NCBI GenBank assembly: GCA_029747015.1
Contig: JAKOGI010003074.1
Coordinates: 1-64,000 of the forward strand
From: Carnegiea gigantea
Taxonomy: Eukaryota; Streptophyta; Magnoliopsida; Caryophyllales; Cactaceae
Direction of reading: 5' to 3'
Length of the DNA: 64,000 nucleotides
Part shown: positions 33,991-47,519 of the stretch, piece after piece
Layout: the number at the start of each line of letters is the position of its first letter
Numbering within the stretch: position 1 is the stretch's first letter
The notes under the pieces: generated by a model
Told to the model about the DNA's origin: nothing
The model's database searches: none
What the model saw: only the letters and a program-made list of their open reading frames with translations
Translations under genes and position numbers: made by a program

Positions 33991-36900
33991 ACATAAACAA
34001 CTACCTCTCTCCCGCCACCACTGCCTCCCATAACAACACCATCTCCATCCATTGGTACCGAACGTCACTGCACCGACTGCCGTACCACTGTCTCAGTCGG
34101 CTACTTTCTCAATTACTCTGTACATCAAACAATAATAGTTTCTAGTCAGTGCCACCAATAATGCAACAACCACTACACACAAATACATAATAAGAATCCC
34201 CAACACCACTGCCCTCTGTCTACATGTTCAGTACACTATGTCTACCATGGTGAACACTATATTTCCGCTAGTTCAATAGTGCGCGCTTCTCAGTCATTGT
34301 CAGTGTCACTTACGTTATCTTCCCTGCAGGACAATAACACCCTATCCCACTCTCCTACATGGCCACCCATGTAATTGGGTTTTCATGCAACAGCATTAAT
34401 ACAGCCCCGTAAATAGCGACTAATAACATGGCACACATGTTATCCCAGACATTGACCCTTCCTATAACCTAAACCATTCACCAAAATGTCAATTTACATA
34501 CCATATTCATAGTGTTAAAACAATATTTCACATACCTATTGTTTACTACTCTACTTGCAGTCATCTACCAACGTGAGACACCCGAACCTTTTCCCATTCC
34601 AAGTTCACGGATAACCTCCAATGTTAGGTTTCCACCATCACCAAACATTGCAAGCTCAAGTCCAACCTCCCTCTTCAGTTTCTCTCACCTACAGGTTCGC
34701 ACCTTTCCTCGCCCCCTTCTGCTCCTAAACCAAGCTTCCTTGAACAAGTTGGGGCTAGATTTCCCTCAATTTTGAAGCACAATTGCTTACTACCACAGAA
34801 GTCAGGAGTAGATTCAACTTTGGAGAGAGACTGAGAGAGTGTGTGTGCATCAATGAACTCCGGACAAACCCTCATTCTTGAGCCTTGTGTATGATGCTCG
34901 CTGATATTGCTTCCAGGTTTTGGTGGACTGAGAAAGTGATAACATCATGTAGATAGAGGGCATGTCTTTTCATTAAGGGTATTCTTATAATTTGGCTTCA
35001 CTTTGCTTTTTCACCCATTTGCATTTCCCTCCAAAACCAACACCCATTTGTTATAAATATGATGGATCAATTACAGAGCTGTTGAAGTATGACCCATATG
35101 TAAATTTCCCAAGCGTATAAAGGAGAGTCTATACTTTGACAAAATAATTGCTTGCACAATTGGCCAAAATTATAGCTTGCATAGCTACCCAAAAAAGCCA
35201 AACAAAATTATTGTTTCAACCACTTCTCCTAGGAGTAATTACAGAAAGATACCCTCTCATTTGTGGAATCTATTTCTAGAGCGCCTTATTTTCAAAGCTA
35301 AATCAAAGACCCTATGTTTCGTCTCCAACTACTTTAAGGGGACAATTTTACTGTTCCTACCTATATCCATTGCTTTTAACTCTTCACATTTATATATATT
35401 TCTTCAATTTTTAAGAACGTATTACTCCTGTATCTTATGCATATGTTATTTCTTGCTTGACATTATTAGTAGTCTATGTACTGATACCAAAGCCATGTGA
35501 TAAAAATATAATATAATATGGTTGAAACATATATTTTAACTAAAGTCAATTAATTCTACTCAATGCTAGAATGTTCTTCCACTTATCCTGCCCCAAATTG
35601 TTTATATATAGTGCACATTCCAAAAGGATCTAATTCATTAACACCCTAATGAAATTGTACTGATATATTTTTAGAATCAAAATTAGAATTCAGTAAGATT
35701 AAGATTAAAGTTTAGAAAAAAGTCATTATTATTGATCTTTCTTTAATTATCGAAGTTGGGCATAATGGCAAGTTTTCGTAAGGTATTAATAAATATTTAA
35801 AGTGTCCTCTTTATATTCAGGAAAAACGAAATAAGCGAATAAGTCTGATAAAAATGGTTTAAAGAGTAGTATGGATGCCATGTTAACCATTATAATCACT
35901 GCTCTTATGACTAATGGGAATCATGGAGATCAGTCATCGGTTTTTTTTATTTATCTGCGGTTGGATGAATCAATATGTATGTAAATATGCTTTCTCTAAA
36001 TGATCCTACCTTAGACGCTTGAAATACAAAACGACGGTTAATATAAGTGAATTCCTATACCTGGTGAGACTAACCAAGTTTCTAAAAATGCATTTTGAAA
36101 AAGATTCATGGCATGAGGATGTCCTTGAAAGTGGAGTCTGAACCAAATTGATGGAATTTTATTATCTATGTTCAGCACAGAACCATTGAGTTTGAAGCTG
36201 GAAAACCTAAACTAGCCCATTATCTAATTTAAATTATTGACATGAGAGATCCTAAAAAGCTAGAGTGCATATTGGATTCCCAAAAGTTAGTCAAAATGTT
36301 ATAATCATATCATAGAAGAAGCATTTGGAATTTTCAACATATATTACAACATATAGTGCGTGCTAGAAGCAAACCATAGTCTAATGTGTTATGGAAACAC
36401 TACTTTTGGATACACAAGTTAATTTAAGAAGTACATGGAAGATGAAGGGATGGCTTTTAAAGATGTTGGGGATTATCTATTTGATATGGGAACTTAGAAA
36501 TTCTTATCTCAAAAGGAAAAATTTTGTCTACATGCTTTGTTCAACAATAGGGTCTTGAGCATTTGGTTTTGAGGTAACTTACGAAGAGTTAGGGAACATA
36601 ATTGGAGAGAAAGTATACAAAATCTCAATAAGGACAATCAATTTGTTCGCTATCTTCCTAATAAACGGAATGTACGGAGACTTGTCCTATTTGGCTAACA
36701 TGCTTTGAATCAACTGTGCCTGTTGCGGCTATCAATAAAGCATCCTATGCTGTACCAAGTCAATGTAATAATGCTTGTATTCTAGCCAAGTGAAACATGC
36801 ATGTCCTATATCCATTAAGGCATCCTATGTAGTCCCTCTTCTCTATAAAAGGAGAAGTGGTAAGCTCAGAACCTCGTTATTTAAGCATACTGAAGATAAC

Positions 36901-37950
36901 GAGAAGTGAGGTTCTTCATTTCTTTAAGAAGTATCTTTGATGATCTTAGTTCCTTAAAACCCTCTTCAATCTTCCCACTATAATATTTATACTTTCAAGC
37001 TTTTAATGAAAGATGTCTCACACTAGTGAATGTTATTCAATTGAATCTTATGTCTTATACATTATAATTTCTTAATTAAAATTCCACTACCTTTTAAAAA
37101 TAGAAACAATTAACTACTAACTACAATCCTAGGTAGGAAACGACATGAATTTGTGCTCTAGCTGATCCAGGGGAAGTATGCTTGGCATTGGTAATATTTA
37201 TAAACTAGAAGCTGTGGGAGCACTAGGGTTTAACATGGACTAAGTTTAGATAACGATTAAAACTCTCCAATTAAACTTTGTTATTTTGTTAAGCATGGCG
37301 GACCTACAATCATAAAAAATTATAATATTTAGGATATAAGTAGTAGATTGTGATGAGTACTAGTAAAGTCACTGTAGGAAGTTTAAACACTAAACAAACA
37401 TATTTTCTTACAAACCCAAAAAATTATAGTATTTACACTTTAGCCCAATTTGGTTCAAAATATAATTTCTAGAATGTTTTAAGTCAAATTTGAAAGCAAA
37501 AGCCTCTAAAAATCAGTTTCCTATAAGGCTGCTGAAAATAAGTTTACCTAAAGTAGTAGGCACTTAAAAATTAAATTCCGAAAATTAGTCCTCTAAAAAA
37601 TATTTCCATAAAATAAAGGTACCCAAGAGTTATAAATTGCTTTGCCTATCTTGACTACTTATGTGTATATATGTCTACGACCCTCATTGCTTACAACATA
37701 GCTTCAATATACCTCAACACAACTATTAAACTTTTGCAAATATCCTTTAGCTATGTTTATTATTGCATCACATACTTGTCAAGCTGTTTCAACCCCTACC
37801 CATCATGTTCATAGTCCCAACCCATTAAATTTTAATACTTTAGATACATAGTGCTCATCTAATTTATCTATCAAATATGAGTTGCTTGTGCAATGTGTAA
37901 CAAATATTTATAGTAACTATGCCACATTCTCATGGAATTATAAAGAAGAC
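33991..37950. other. Intergenic, no gene identified
   Basis: From 33991 to about 34960 the sequence may be the leader or right end of the MULE, but no terminal repeat could be paired. From 34960 to 37950 it is AT-rich with only short unrelated open frames (for example 35177-35500 plus strand), none recognised. Confidence 0.4.
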
Positions 37951-37959
37951 ACCAAGCTT

Positions 37960-38950
37960 GAACTTTCGATTAGCGTCAACAAGTGACAGGGTCATGCAGA
38001 AGGGCACCAATGATTATTTAATAACTGTTTCTTTGACAATCCGTTGCATACTAATGCTCAACTTTGACTCTAAATTAGGATAAGAATGCACGTATTCTTT
38101 TGTGTTCACTTTAAGGTCTGATTATGCCAGTAGAATTTCTTATGCCCCTTGCAAAAGTGTACCAACTCCATTTGCTTGTTAGCTTATAGAGTTGCGACTA
38201 ATGCTTTGGATGACTATATGTGAATTCGCAAATCCACCAAATATGAGTACATTATGAAATTTGTGTAAGGTGTGACCATGGCGTCTGGTGAATACTATTT
38301 GAGATAACCAACCGTGAATGATATCAGATATTTGCTTTAAATAGAGAAAGCTTGTGGATTCCTGGACATAATAGAAAGCTTAGATAGTATGCACTGGGAA
38401 TCGAATAAGTCCACCTTCTTGGAAGGCCAACATCTTGGAAGGGTTAAGGGTAAGGTAACCAAAAAACTCAAAGTGGATTCTTTAACTGGGCATTAGATAT
38501 GTCATACATATTTTAGTGTTCCAAGGCCACGTAATAATGCATTAGATCGATCTTTATTGTTTAATGATCTTCCTAAAGGTTACTATTTAGAAGTACGATT
38601 TAAGATGAACAAGACTTTGTGTAACATGAGATACCATCTAAGATGGTATATAGTCAAATTGGGCTACCATTGTGGAAACTATCCAATGTTCATCATAACC
38701 ATGATGACATATATTTGCTTAACACTAAGAGACACAAAGAAAGGATGTCGAGTAAGCCTTTAGAGTAAGCTCGTTTTGTAATAGCACATGGCCCAACTCA
38801 ATTTTGAAGAAGGAAGAAGTTGCCTTAGCTACATTAGCTTGCATCATATGGCATAATATGATTGTGGCGGGTGAAAGACATAAGTGTGCATATATTGGAA
38901 CAGATGCCTCTAAGTATGATAAGCTTGAGCATCACCCTATCCTAGTTTTG
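37960..38950 (+). pseudogene. PIF/Harbinger transposase remnant
   Basis: The plus strand, read across frames, shows the landmarks of a plant Harbinger transposase in the right order. There is an N-terminal FFDNPLHT-like patch near 38035, a region TKYEYIMKFV near 38240, and YYLR-PTVNDIRYLL near 38305. Next are SLDSMHWES near 38376-38402 (first catalytic Asp box) and NNALDRSLLFNDLP near 38534-38575 (second Asp box). A C-terminal IVAGER patch lies near 38860. One continuous piece stays open (38557-38763). Many stops and frameshifts make it a pseudogene. No terminal inverted repeats or SANT/Myb partner gene were found, so only the transposase gene remnant is claimed. Confidence 0.72.
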
Positions 38951-39160
38951 GTATTTTAATTCGGCCATATTGTTTCATTAAAGAATAAATTACAAACAAT
39001 AAACAGACTCATAATATTAATATGCATTTTCAACTCCAAGCAGATTTGGTCTAGCCTATTTACAAAAAAAATATGGAATGGCCTATATAATATCCCATAT
39101 CCCTAGCCAATATTTTAATAGCATCATAATTTTTATGAAGGGCTTCTACAGGACCCTAAG

Positions 39161-40451
39161 TGCTGTTTAAAAGAATTTGAAGTTACTGCTTATATTACCA
39201 AAAGTGCACATTCCTTTTAACACAGTCTAAGTGTTCAGGTGTTGTAATTTAGATTGAAATATCGTTCCCGCAGAGACCAATGCAATCTATTGAGTTTTAT
39301 ACTTCTAAAATGCTAAGCAAAATAAGTATTGAGTTGGAATATTTTCTTTAAAAAAAACTAATCTATCACTAGATGAATGCTAAGTATTGATATAAGACTT
39401 GTATCAATTAAAAACAACTAGGGATTTACTTCACCAACAACAAATTAGCTTGGATAGATTGAGTATGTGTTGTACTCTAATTTGGATGAATTAAAGGATA
39501 ACAATCATACATAATTCAACTCTTTCTTTCAAAATAAACTGAATTGTTTAAACTAATCAAATTGCCATTCTTTCAAAGGTTCTTGAATTAGTTTAAACTA
39601 AGCATCTAGATTGTCAATTTCCCTTTCAACATGTAACTTTATATCAAATGTTACTAAGTCAAGTCTAATCTTCTCTGTTCTAGTAGCAGATTTCTCCTTT
39701 CAGTGTTTCACCCAACTATTTAATAATTTGTAAGCAATTTGGCCGGAATTACCCATAACATTCACTACACAAGGAAGATTGAAACATGATAAATAGATAA
39801 AGTATAATACAGATAAAATTAAGGATCTAGCTTCATAGTTTCGCTAATAAATCCCTAGACTATAGGAAACTACTCAAACATTTTTCTTAAACTGAAAAAA
39901 GAGAATAAACACGACATCAAAACAACTTAGAACAAGTCTAATGGAGTGCAAAGAGTAGCGAGAAGAAATTGCTTAGCAACAAAGAAGTTCTTGTTGAATC
40001 TTCAATCTTCAAGCCTCGAACTTGCAAATTGCATTCCTTCCAATCTTCTTCTTGCTCCAAAAATGATTAAAACACTAAGCTATTTGAGAGATTTCTAAGA
40101 GAGAATGGTTAGGCCTCCCTTCTCTTGCAGCCGAATAGTTAAGGTTGTTACAGGCCTGCCACAGACTATAGCCTTCACCACGGACAGTCATTCGGGGCCA
40201 ATTTCTCAGTTGTTTCTTAGTTTTCTTTCTCTTCATAGGCATAGTTGATGGGGGGCATCCATGGGAGTCAAAAACTCATCATTTGAGGGTTAAAGCTTGT
40301 CAAAAAGGTCTTTAAACCTACAAAAGGCATCATAGAGCTATACCCAAGCGTAAAACGGGAATTTGAGGTATAAATTATAACATAAAGCTCATGAATTCCC
40401 CAAAAATGCAACAAAATGGCCCAAAAATAATATAAATTTTAAGCACTTATC
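39161..40451 (-). repeat. Athila/Tat-like LTR (3' LTR, minus strand)
   Basis: On the minus strand the repeat starts TGATAAGTGCTTAAAATT at 40451, right after a purine-rich stretch. It shows a TTTTGTAGGTTT box and a GTTCCCGC... block that recur in the other two LTRs of this type (58525-59978, 63345 onward). The end near 39161 (TGCTGTTT on the plus strand) is approximate. No matching 5' partner could be confirmed. Confidence 0.5.
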
Positions 40452-42493
40452 AAATCCCTCATGCTTGAACTGTTACTTGTCCCTAAGCAACAATGAAATT
40501 AGAACTATGGTGAAAAACCTTCTCATGTGTACATTAGTAGCACTATTAATAGCCAAATCGATCCAAAAATTCGCCCAAAAGTGATTAACCAATTACAAAT
40601 AAATAGGAAAATGAAGTTTTTGAAATATAAGCACAAATCATCATATCAAAAATATTGAATTAGCCACCCAAATCAACTCAAACACTCATATCGGCACATG
40701 TAATAGGTTGAGCTTCTAGACCCCGTAGGACCTCATTTTAGTAATGAAGCACTCATTACTCATGTGTTTTAAAGTATAAATTGGTTCTCCCAAATTGCAT
40801 TCCAAAGAATCAAATCTACCGTAAGCTTGTTAAGAGTCCCCAATTTGCCATCACTAGAATGCAAAACACACTAGGCAATCATTAGGACTTGAAATAGGGT
40901 TGTAATGGGCCTATTGGCATAGGTTTCGAGAGGAACAAATATTTTTGGACTGTGGAGGAAAAAACCAAAGACTAAGAGCAAAATCATCGCCTCCAAATCT
41001 TCAATAAATTGAACTCCTCAAACCAATACATATCGAAGACACAAACAAATACCCTTAGTTCAAAATGAGGGAAAGTGTTCAAATAATCCTATCCAATATC
41101 AATGCCAAATCCTTTATTTAACTTTTTTTCATTTTTTTCATTTTTTTCTTTTGTATCTTTGTTGCCATTTTTCTTCTTTTGCTAAGAGAATGATAATGGC
41201 ATAGAATATTAAGTATCTTTCAACATTTCTCAGCCAACTCATAATAACCAACCCAATTACGACTAAGGGAATTCGTGCATAGAACTATCAAATCCCTTAT
41301 TACATCCAAACAAACCATGCCTCATATTGCCACCCATAAACCATTCTAAATCGAGAAATTGAACTTTATAGTCTGGGTTAAGCAAGGTAGATATGTATTT
41401 TGCCATGGGCTATATTAGAGGTTCACATCAATAAATAATGTCAAGGCTCAAAGGGGGTAGCAAGGGGTAAATCATGCTTAACAAGGGTGGCTTTTTGGTT
41501 AATGTAGCTTATTAATTCAAAGAATGTCTCAATTATATTACCTAAATGTGCATGCTAAATGTGATCTTGAACAAGAGTTAAAGAAAGTTCTAAAGATTTA
41601 GAAGCAGGAAATAGTCACACATGGAAAGAAATAAGAGATTGAAATTGATAAATTAGTCTATTTAAGATGAAAGCCTCACAGGACACCAACCAAAGTACAA
41701 TTAGCTCATTAAATCACACATGCCAAATATTCATGCAAAGTGTCATTGGGCAATCAAGTCACATTCAACAAGATGGTTAAATCAAGAAGCACAGTTTTAA
41801 AAACTCATAATTAAACATTTTTATTTACAAATGGGCATAACTAAAAGGTTAAATTTAAATCAAAGAAAGCTACCTAGTATAAAGACTTCATCATCAGAGG
41901 TCTTTCTTTATTTTTTTTTTTTCCCTTCTTTTAGATGCATGCCAAAACCTAATATGCAAAAACCAACCCTAGATGTTTGTAAAACAGAAAGAAATCTAAA
42001 TGCTCATTAAAAAATGCTCTAACTATCGCTAAATGCACAGTCTAATGCAAACTATTCACAACACCCACATAATCAGAAACACATATTCACAGACAAACTC
42101 CCCTATGCCTAGACAAAGCATTGTCCTTAATGCAAGTACATAATAATCAGTGGGGAAAGGGAAGAAGAACTAGAAAGGAGTAAGAATTGGGGGGGTGAAG
42201 AAGAAGGGTGGGGTTAAGATATATACCAATCATGCCAAGTGTTAAGCCAATCCCTAAAGTCCTGGAAATATTAATTCTAGGAAGTAATCATCCCATAAAG
42301 CTCAGCATGCCACTCTTCAACAAATTCATAGAGGGAGGCATGCTCAGATTAGACATAAGCTATAAGGAATGTTGCTCCTCTTAGGTGGACCAGAGGGTAG
42401 CATGGATGTCAGTGTAGTCCTGGAAGGAGAACAGCTGGGATGAACTAGAAGCGCCTAGATTAGGTTATAGAGGAGGCGGGGGTGCGACATGAA
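40452..42493 (-). other. 3' non-coding internal region of Athila/Tat-like element
   Basis: Begins, on the plus strand, AATCCCTCATGCTTGAAC...CTTGTCCCTAAGCAA, a block typical beside the 3' LTR in this retroelement group. It holds homopolymer T tracts (41121-41160, 41909-41925) and no gene. Confidence 0.45.
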
Positions 42494-43086
42494 CTAACTC
42501 CTTTTCACCGGCATAAATGAAAGGTTATTCGGATTGAAAGGAGTAGCTCTGTCAACATTTCGAAGAGGCGTAAGCCTGTTTCCAGGGTAAATCCAATGCA
42601 TTTGACCACCCTCCATCATACAAAATTTCATTTGCTCAAAGGCCGCTAGCGCCAGCCTCTCAGACCTAGGCACTCTATCATCATAGTTGGGTTCAATACC
42701 AACTGACCTAGCTATAGGGGTGATAAGACCCCCAATCACTATCCTCTTAGCAGAACTAATAGCTGCACTCAACAAGTGATTCGTAAAGAAAGAACCAGGG
42801 TCAATATGTGTCCCTTGCAACCTGCTATGCAAGAATATAGTTCGAACAGACGAGACACAACCAAACTATCCCCTCGAGTAAACAATCCATGGGCAAGTAC
42901 ACGCTGGGCTACTCGAATACAGGGATTTCTAACATTTGTACCTTTAGATTGACTAGCATCATATTGGTAATTCTCAGTGATGGTATACCAAAGGGCTTTG
43001 GGATTAAACTCTCTAGGTATATGATGCCGACCTAAATTCAAACTAGGTGGAAAACCGAAGATACTATTAAAAGTACTCAAATTCAA
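42494..43086 (-). pseudogene. Athila-type ORF fragment (plant transposon protein family)
   Basis: Two overlapping minus-strand frames (43086-42769 and 42832-42494) together read like the conserved protein that lies in Athila-group elements, often called ATHILA ORF-1 or 'putative plant transposon protein'. Landmarks are NPKALWYTIT, CIRVAQRVLAHGLF and RIVIGGLITPIARSVG, then DDRVPRSERLALAAFEQM and WIYPGNRLTPL. A frameshift lies near 42835. The 5' part is missing; the probable CACTA remnant begins at about 43182, so insertion may have cut it. The function of this protein family is not established. The similar domain in the Sirevirus third ORF may be a distant relative. Confidence 0.6.
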
Positions 43087-43229
43087 TTCTTAGAAATTCC
43101 CAGTTTAGATAAAATGATATATAGGACTCTTGACATTAGGGACCACTTATGATTCCCATACGCAAAGTACTCATAAATTCTCACAACTAGAAAAGACTTT
43201 TGTATGGACAAAAAAGTTGGTCATTAAAT

Positions 43230-43570
43230 GCATCATTTTTCACCTTTAAAGACTTTAACAACCAAAAAAAAAAGTTAGTTGTTGTCCGTTATTACTAGTC
43301 CCATTGTTAATAGTTTTAACGATAAAATGAAAATCTTCGTTGTTGTTCTTACAACGACGAAAACAGAAATCGTCATTATTAGCTAACTAATTAATGACGA
43401 AAAAAATAATAGTAACGATCAAATTGTTCATCGTTTGCTTGTTAAATCAAAAATTAAAAAATGTAAATTATTACCTTTAATGACAACTTTCATTCCTCAT
43501 TATGGATTGAATAATGGTTAAGGACGAAATTTTTCATTGCTGAAAATTGCAATCAGATTACAACGACCAA
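43230..43570. repeat. Subterminal repeats of CACTA-like element
   Basis: Multiple short direct and inverted copies of TTCGTTGTTG, AACGACGAAA, AATGACGAAA and TAACGATCAA. Such arrays bind the transposase in En/Spm elements; here this is inferred. Confidence 0.5.
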
Positions 43571-44122
43571 TTATTTTTCTCGTTAATTATTATGTGAAGC
43601 TAATGTCAATTGTGTAGTCATTATAATAGTGCAATGGATTAAATAACTCATGAAACTACTCGTAATGCCAAATTTGCATATATATTTATATATGTATATA
43701 TATCTATTGAATTGAAAATCATTAGTTTGCAAATATACATTACGTACAAAGCAATATAATACCAAAAGCATCATATCTCTAAAAAACAACTTTGTAAACT
43801 AGAAGTTAAAACTGCCCTTAAATTTGACGTTCAAATGCAGAAAATGTTGGCTAAAAACATAGAAGAAAACTAAATGATCTCGCATCTTCAACGAAAACTG
43901 TGGAAAAGCACCATAACTTGGAATGGGAATCTGGCATCTTCAAGTACCTACAAAAGAGAAAAAAAAGTGTTAAACTTGTACTCATAGACAAAGATTACAA
44001 AAAAATGTATACACCAAAAGTTTTATCTACCATGGCTTCTCTTAAGTACAATATTTCTAATCAAAACATATCCAATAAGGGCAACATCCTCCAACCTGTA
44101 CCAGCAGCATCTATTCTGCACT

Positions 44123-44319
44123 AGCAGCATCACTGTAGCATTAGTTTTGCAAGAAGACTATATAACCAATGGTGAGCAGCCTAAAACCACCACTCGAAAA
44201 GGGCAGTATCCTCTAACCTGCAGTAGTAGCATCCTCTAACCTATAGTAGCAGCATCACTGTAGCATCAATTTTGCAAGAGTACTATGCAACCAATGGTGA
44301 GCAGCCTAAAACCACCACT
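44123..44319. repeat. Tandem duplication, 72-bp units at 125-bp spacing
   Basis: AGCAGCATCACTGTAGCAT...CCTAAAACCACCACT occurs at 44123-44194 and 44248-44319 with a few differences. It lies within the CACTA-like element. Confidence 0.75.
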
Positions 44320-45299
44320 AGCTGGCTGGAAAACACAACCACAATACGATACCATCCAACCATAACACAACCACAATACTAACTAACAATAACATAACCA
44401 TAATACTAACCAGCAATAATGAAACCACAATACCAACAATATCAACATATCATAGATGAGAGCAAAGGTGCTGAAATCACCATTCACCATAAAACAATGC
44501 TCTTCATTAACACAAATACAACTATAATTCTCATTCATAACAGTAAGATATCATCAAACGTCCCTTTATTCCCCATAACACCATCTCACACCATCTAAAT
44601 ATCTCCTAATTAACTTTCAACGTAAGCCAATTTAATAATAAGAAAAACTAGGATCACATCACCATTTACACCAAGTGCTCTATTAATCTCATAAAAACAA
44701 AGTTCTCTAAACACAAAATTAAAACTTAAATTAACTTCAAACCTGGAATTTCATCTCCATCATGTGGAGCAGAAGGAGGACGAGTGTTGAAATGTTGGAA
44801 AACAAGATCCTTGACCTTCATTATTTCAGTTTCAATTGATTGCACACAATTTGAAGTTTTTCATTTTCTGCTTCAATGTAGCCAAATGATCAAGGACTTC
44901 ATTCTTTCTTCTGGTAGCATTAAGTACAACTTTAAGCTCAGCTCTAGTAGAATACGGTCCCCTTATATATTTTGGCTTTACACCTCCTCTAATACCAAGT
45001 ACCTAGCTTTGAGATTTTGATTTGAAAACCTTTTCAGCAATCTGCCAATTAAGTAAACAGGACTTATTTGTTATTCAGGTCAAACAAAGATGTTTATGAG
45101 ATTCATTCTCAAAGATGCACAACACATAAATGTAAACTAAGCACGACACATAAACAGAGTCTTCCACAATTGCAATTTAGAAAATTTATTCAAGAACAAA
45201 ACCCACCTCAATTTGGAAAAGTGAAGGATCTTTTTTCATAACATCTCAGATTTCATCCTACAAAAATGCAACTCAATCATATTAACAATTTGTACCTTC

Positions 45300-45960
45300 C
45301 AAAGAAAGTCACACAGCTTCAATAGAATATACGTACATATTTTTAAGCTATCTTAGGAGTTACAAAGTCAGTACCCTTTTTATGCATTTCCCGAAACATT
45401 TGAAGAAAAAATGGATAATTTCCAGTCTTTGCACCCTTTTGCAATACTAAAATGGTGGTAAAATTTAAAAATCACATTTATAAAAGTGCAAAAAACGTAA
45501 GAAGCTTCATAATTATATTACCAGCTCCTGAAGAACTTGCCGATAAGGCTTGCTTCCTGTTCTATGCAACCTATATTTCTTATAGTATGCTCTATTTGTA
45601 GAGTTTCGAGGTCTTGCTTTTCGCGTTCTAAAAATTTCAACAAAGTAAGATGAAATTTGTTAGTAATTACAATGATTATTAGTTAGCAGTCAAGAAAGCA
45701 AAACGGAATGAGAAGTAAACCATGTCACTATGAAACCTTGTGGGTGTCCTTTGAATATATCTCTTTCACAAGCCACTCCCACTCGTGCTTATTGAGTCCA
45801 CTAGGAACATGATCCAAAGCTTACCGTAAGCTCCTTCCAGGCTTTATGATATTACACACCTCTTTAAGTCAGCCCTCTAATTAGTCCACAAGTCATGCAT
45901 ATGGTCCCAGATGCATTCACGATGGACTTCCACATCATCATTGGATAAAACATTCTAAAA
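45300..45960 (-). pseudogene. Transposase_24 (Ptta/En/Spm-type) fragment
   Basis: Reading the minus strand from right to left gives, in the family's order, HVPSGLNKHEWEWLVKEIYS (about 45822-45760), then RNSTNRAYYKKYRLHRTGSK (about 45610-45550), then YPFFLQMFREMHKKGTDFV (about 45425-45370). These correspond to the Trp region, the Asn-Arg/Thr-Gly-Ser region and the Phe/His region of the plant Transposase_24 family, a gene carried by CACTA elements. The pieces are separated by intron-like or decayed spacers. It supports the CACTA call for 43.2-46.6 kb. Confidence 0.55.
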
Positions 45961-46618
45961 TAAAATAAAAATAAATAGCATTAGCATAAATATCCTTTAG
46001 ATATATATAACTTTCTTGAGAATTACTCATACTGTTACCGCCTGCCACATGTCTTCTAATTGTCTATCCTCAATTTCTTTTCATCTGTGCACTCTGAAGG
46101 GGTATATATGAGTATCATGAACTATAATTCCCAAATGCCTTACAAAAATATCATAATTGTCTCCAACAGCACGATTATTGTAGAATTCTATCGAAAGTTT
46201 CTCTCTAGGTTTGATCTCTGCAATCTCTTTAGAGTTGTTTCTCCCTCATGGTTTTTCACTTTTTTTCATGGCTTTCTCTTTTGGAAACACCTCCTGTGAA
46301 ACAAGTTTAGAGCATAAGTAAAACATAAATTATTTAAAAAGTTAAACATAATGTAAAAAGAAAAGCTAACCATTGTTCATTTCTTCCTTATTTTGAAGTG
46401 TTTCTGACGTATTTAGGCCTTGCCAACAGTCAAAGTAACCAAGGAAACAAAGAGAACAAATCTGGGCAGAATGATACCCACGGGCAGTTTGTAAGCAAAC
46501 TATGCAAAGAGGGATAACCAAGTGAGACAATGGATAGTCCAAAGAGCCACCCTTAGACACACTTAGGCAATCTCCTTAGATCAACTTTATTGTAGAAATT
46601 TATCACCTTTCTAGTTGA

Positions 46619-47519
46619 GATAATGAGACCTAGAGAACCACTTGAGTTGCCGAGCTCAAGATACAACACTAGGATTTAAGAGAGAGAGAGTTTTCAAATG
46701 CAACATTATAATTCATTCCAATCTGATTCACAAATGATTTGTGGTTGGATTTTAAGAAATCTAACTTAGCCATTCAAACCTCCAAAATTTAGCTTGGGGG
46801 ACCGAAAGCACACTTGGGAAGAGAGGGACATCAAATCAACCACCTAGGCACATAAAAACATCTAATCTAGCTTTGGCCACCTCACTAGGACTAATGATGT
46901 CATTAGAGGAGGTGTCAAGCTTACAAAACATTCTAATACATCATTGGAAGTCAAATGCAGCAAGTTGTACAAGTGGAATCCCAAGAACAAGACCTTTACA
47001 CAGGGCTAGTACTTAACCTAGCAAAAGGCTATTTCTTCATCCTTTTGGCCAGATAAAGGCTGCACAAGGGGTGCTTTGGGCATGTGAGTTGATAAATTTT
47101 TATGTATTCCTTCATGTCATAAAGTTTCAAAAAGGTTAGACTTTATTTAGTCAACCTATTCTTCTTAAACTTAGACTGTGCTGGATTACCGCCTAAACTG
47201 CACTATTTGAATAAACCTGTTGTTTGACCAACCAAATAATGTCTAAAAGCCTTGTAAATTATTTTGTTGGAAAGCTAACTCCTTAAACTTTAGGAGTGTG
47301 GGCAAGGTAGTCAATCATCACCTCAGCATCTGGCCCCAAAAGGTAGACCAAACCGGGTTAATTTTCGGGTCATCTGGGCAGTTCACTGTTAGACTATTCT
47401 AGGAAGCTTCTGACCAAGGCATATACTTCCCTTACATCCTTGGTGCTTGCTAGCTACTATGCACTTAAGGGCTGGGCTTTAGAAGGCTTCAATGGATGGT
47501 CCCCCTCATACCCCTTGGC
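46619..47519. other. Intergenic, no gene identified
   Basis: AT-rich sequence between the CACTA-like element and the gypsy remnant. The part next to 47519 may be the 3' region of the gypsy element, but no LTR is recognised. Confidence 0.4.

Larger units (their letters stand above)
43182..46618 (-). mobile_element. Decayed CACTA (En/Spm)-like element
   Basis: The left end CACAACTAGAAAAGAC (43182) and the reverse complement of the right end, CTCAACTAGAAAGG (near 46618), form an imperfect inverted repeat close to the plant CACTA end CACTACAAGAAAA. Next to the left end, 43230-43570 is full of CGTCGTT/AACGACGAA-type subterminal repeats, a hallmark of plant CACTA elements. A Transposase_24-like remnant lies inside on the minus strand. 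The 3-bp target duplication could not be confirmed. Confidence 0.5.
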
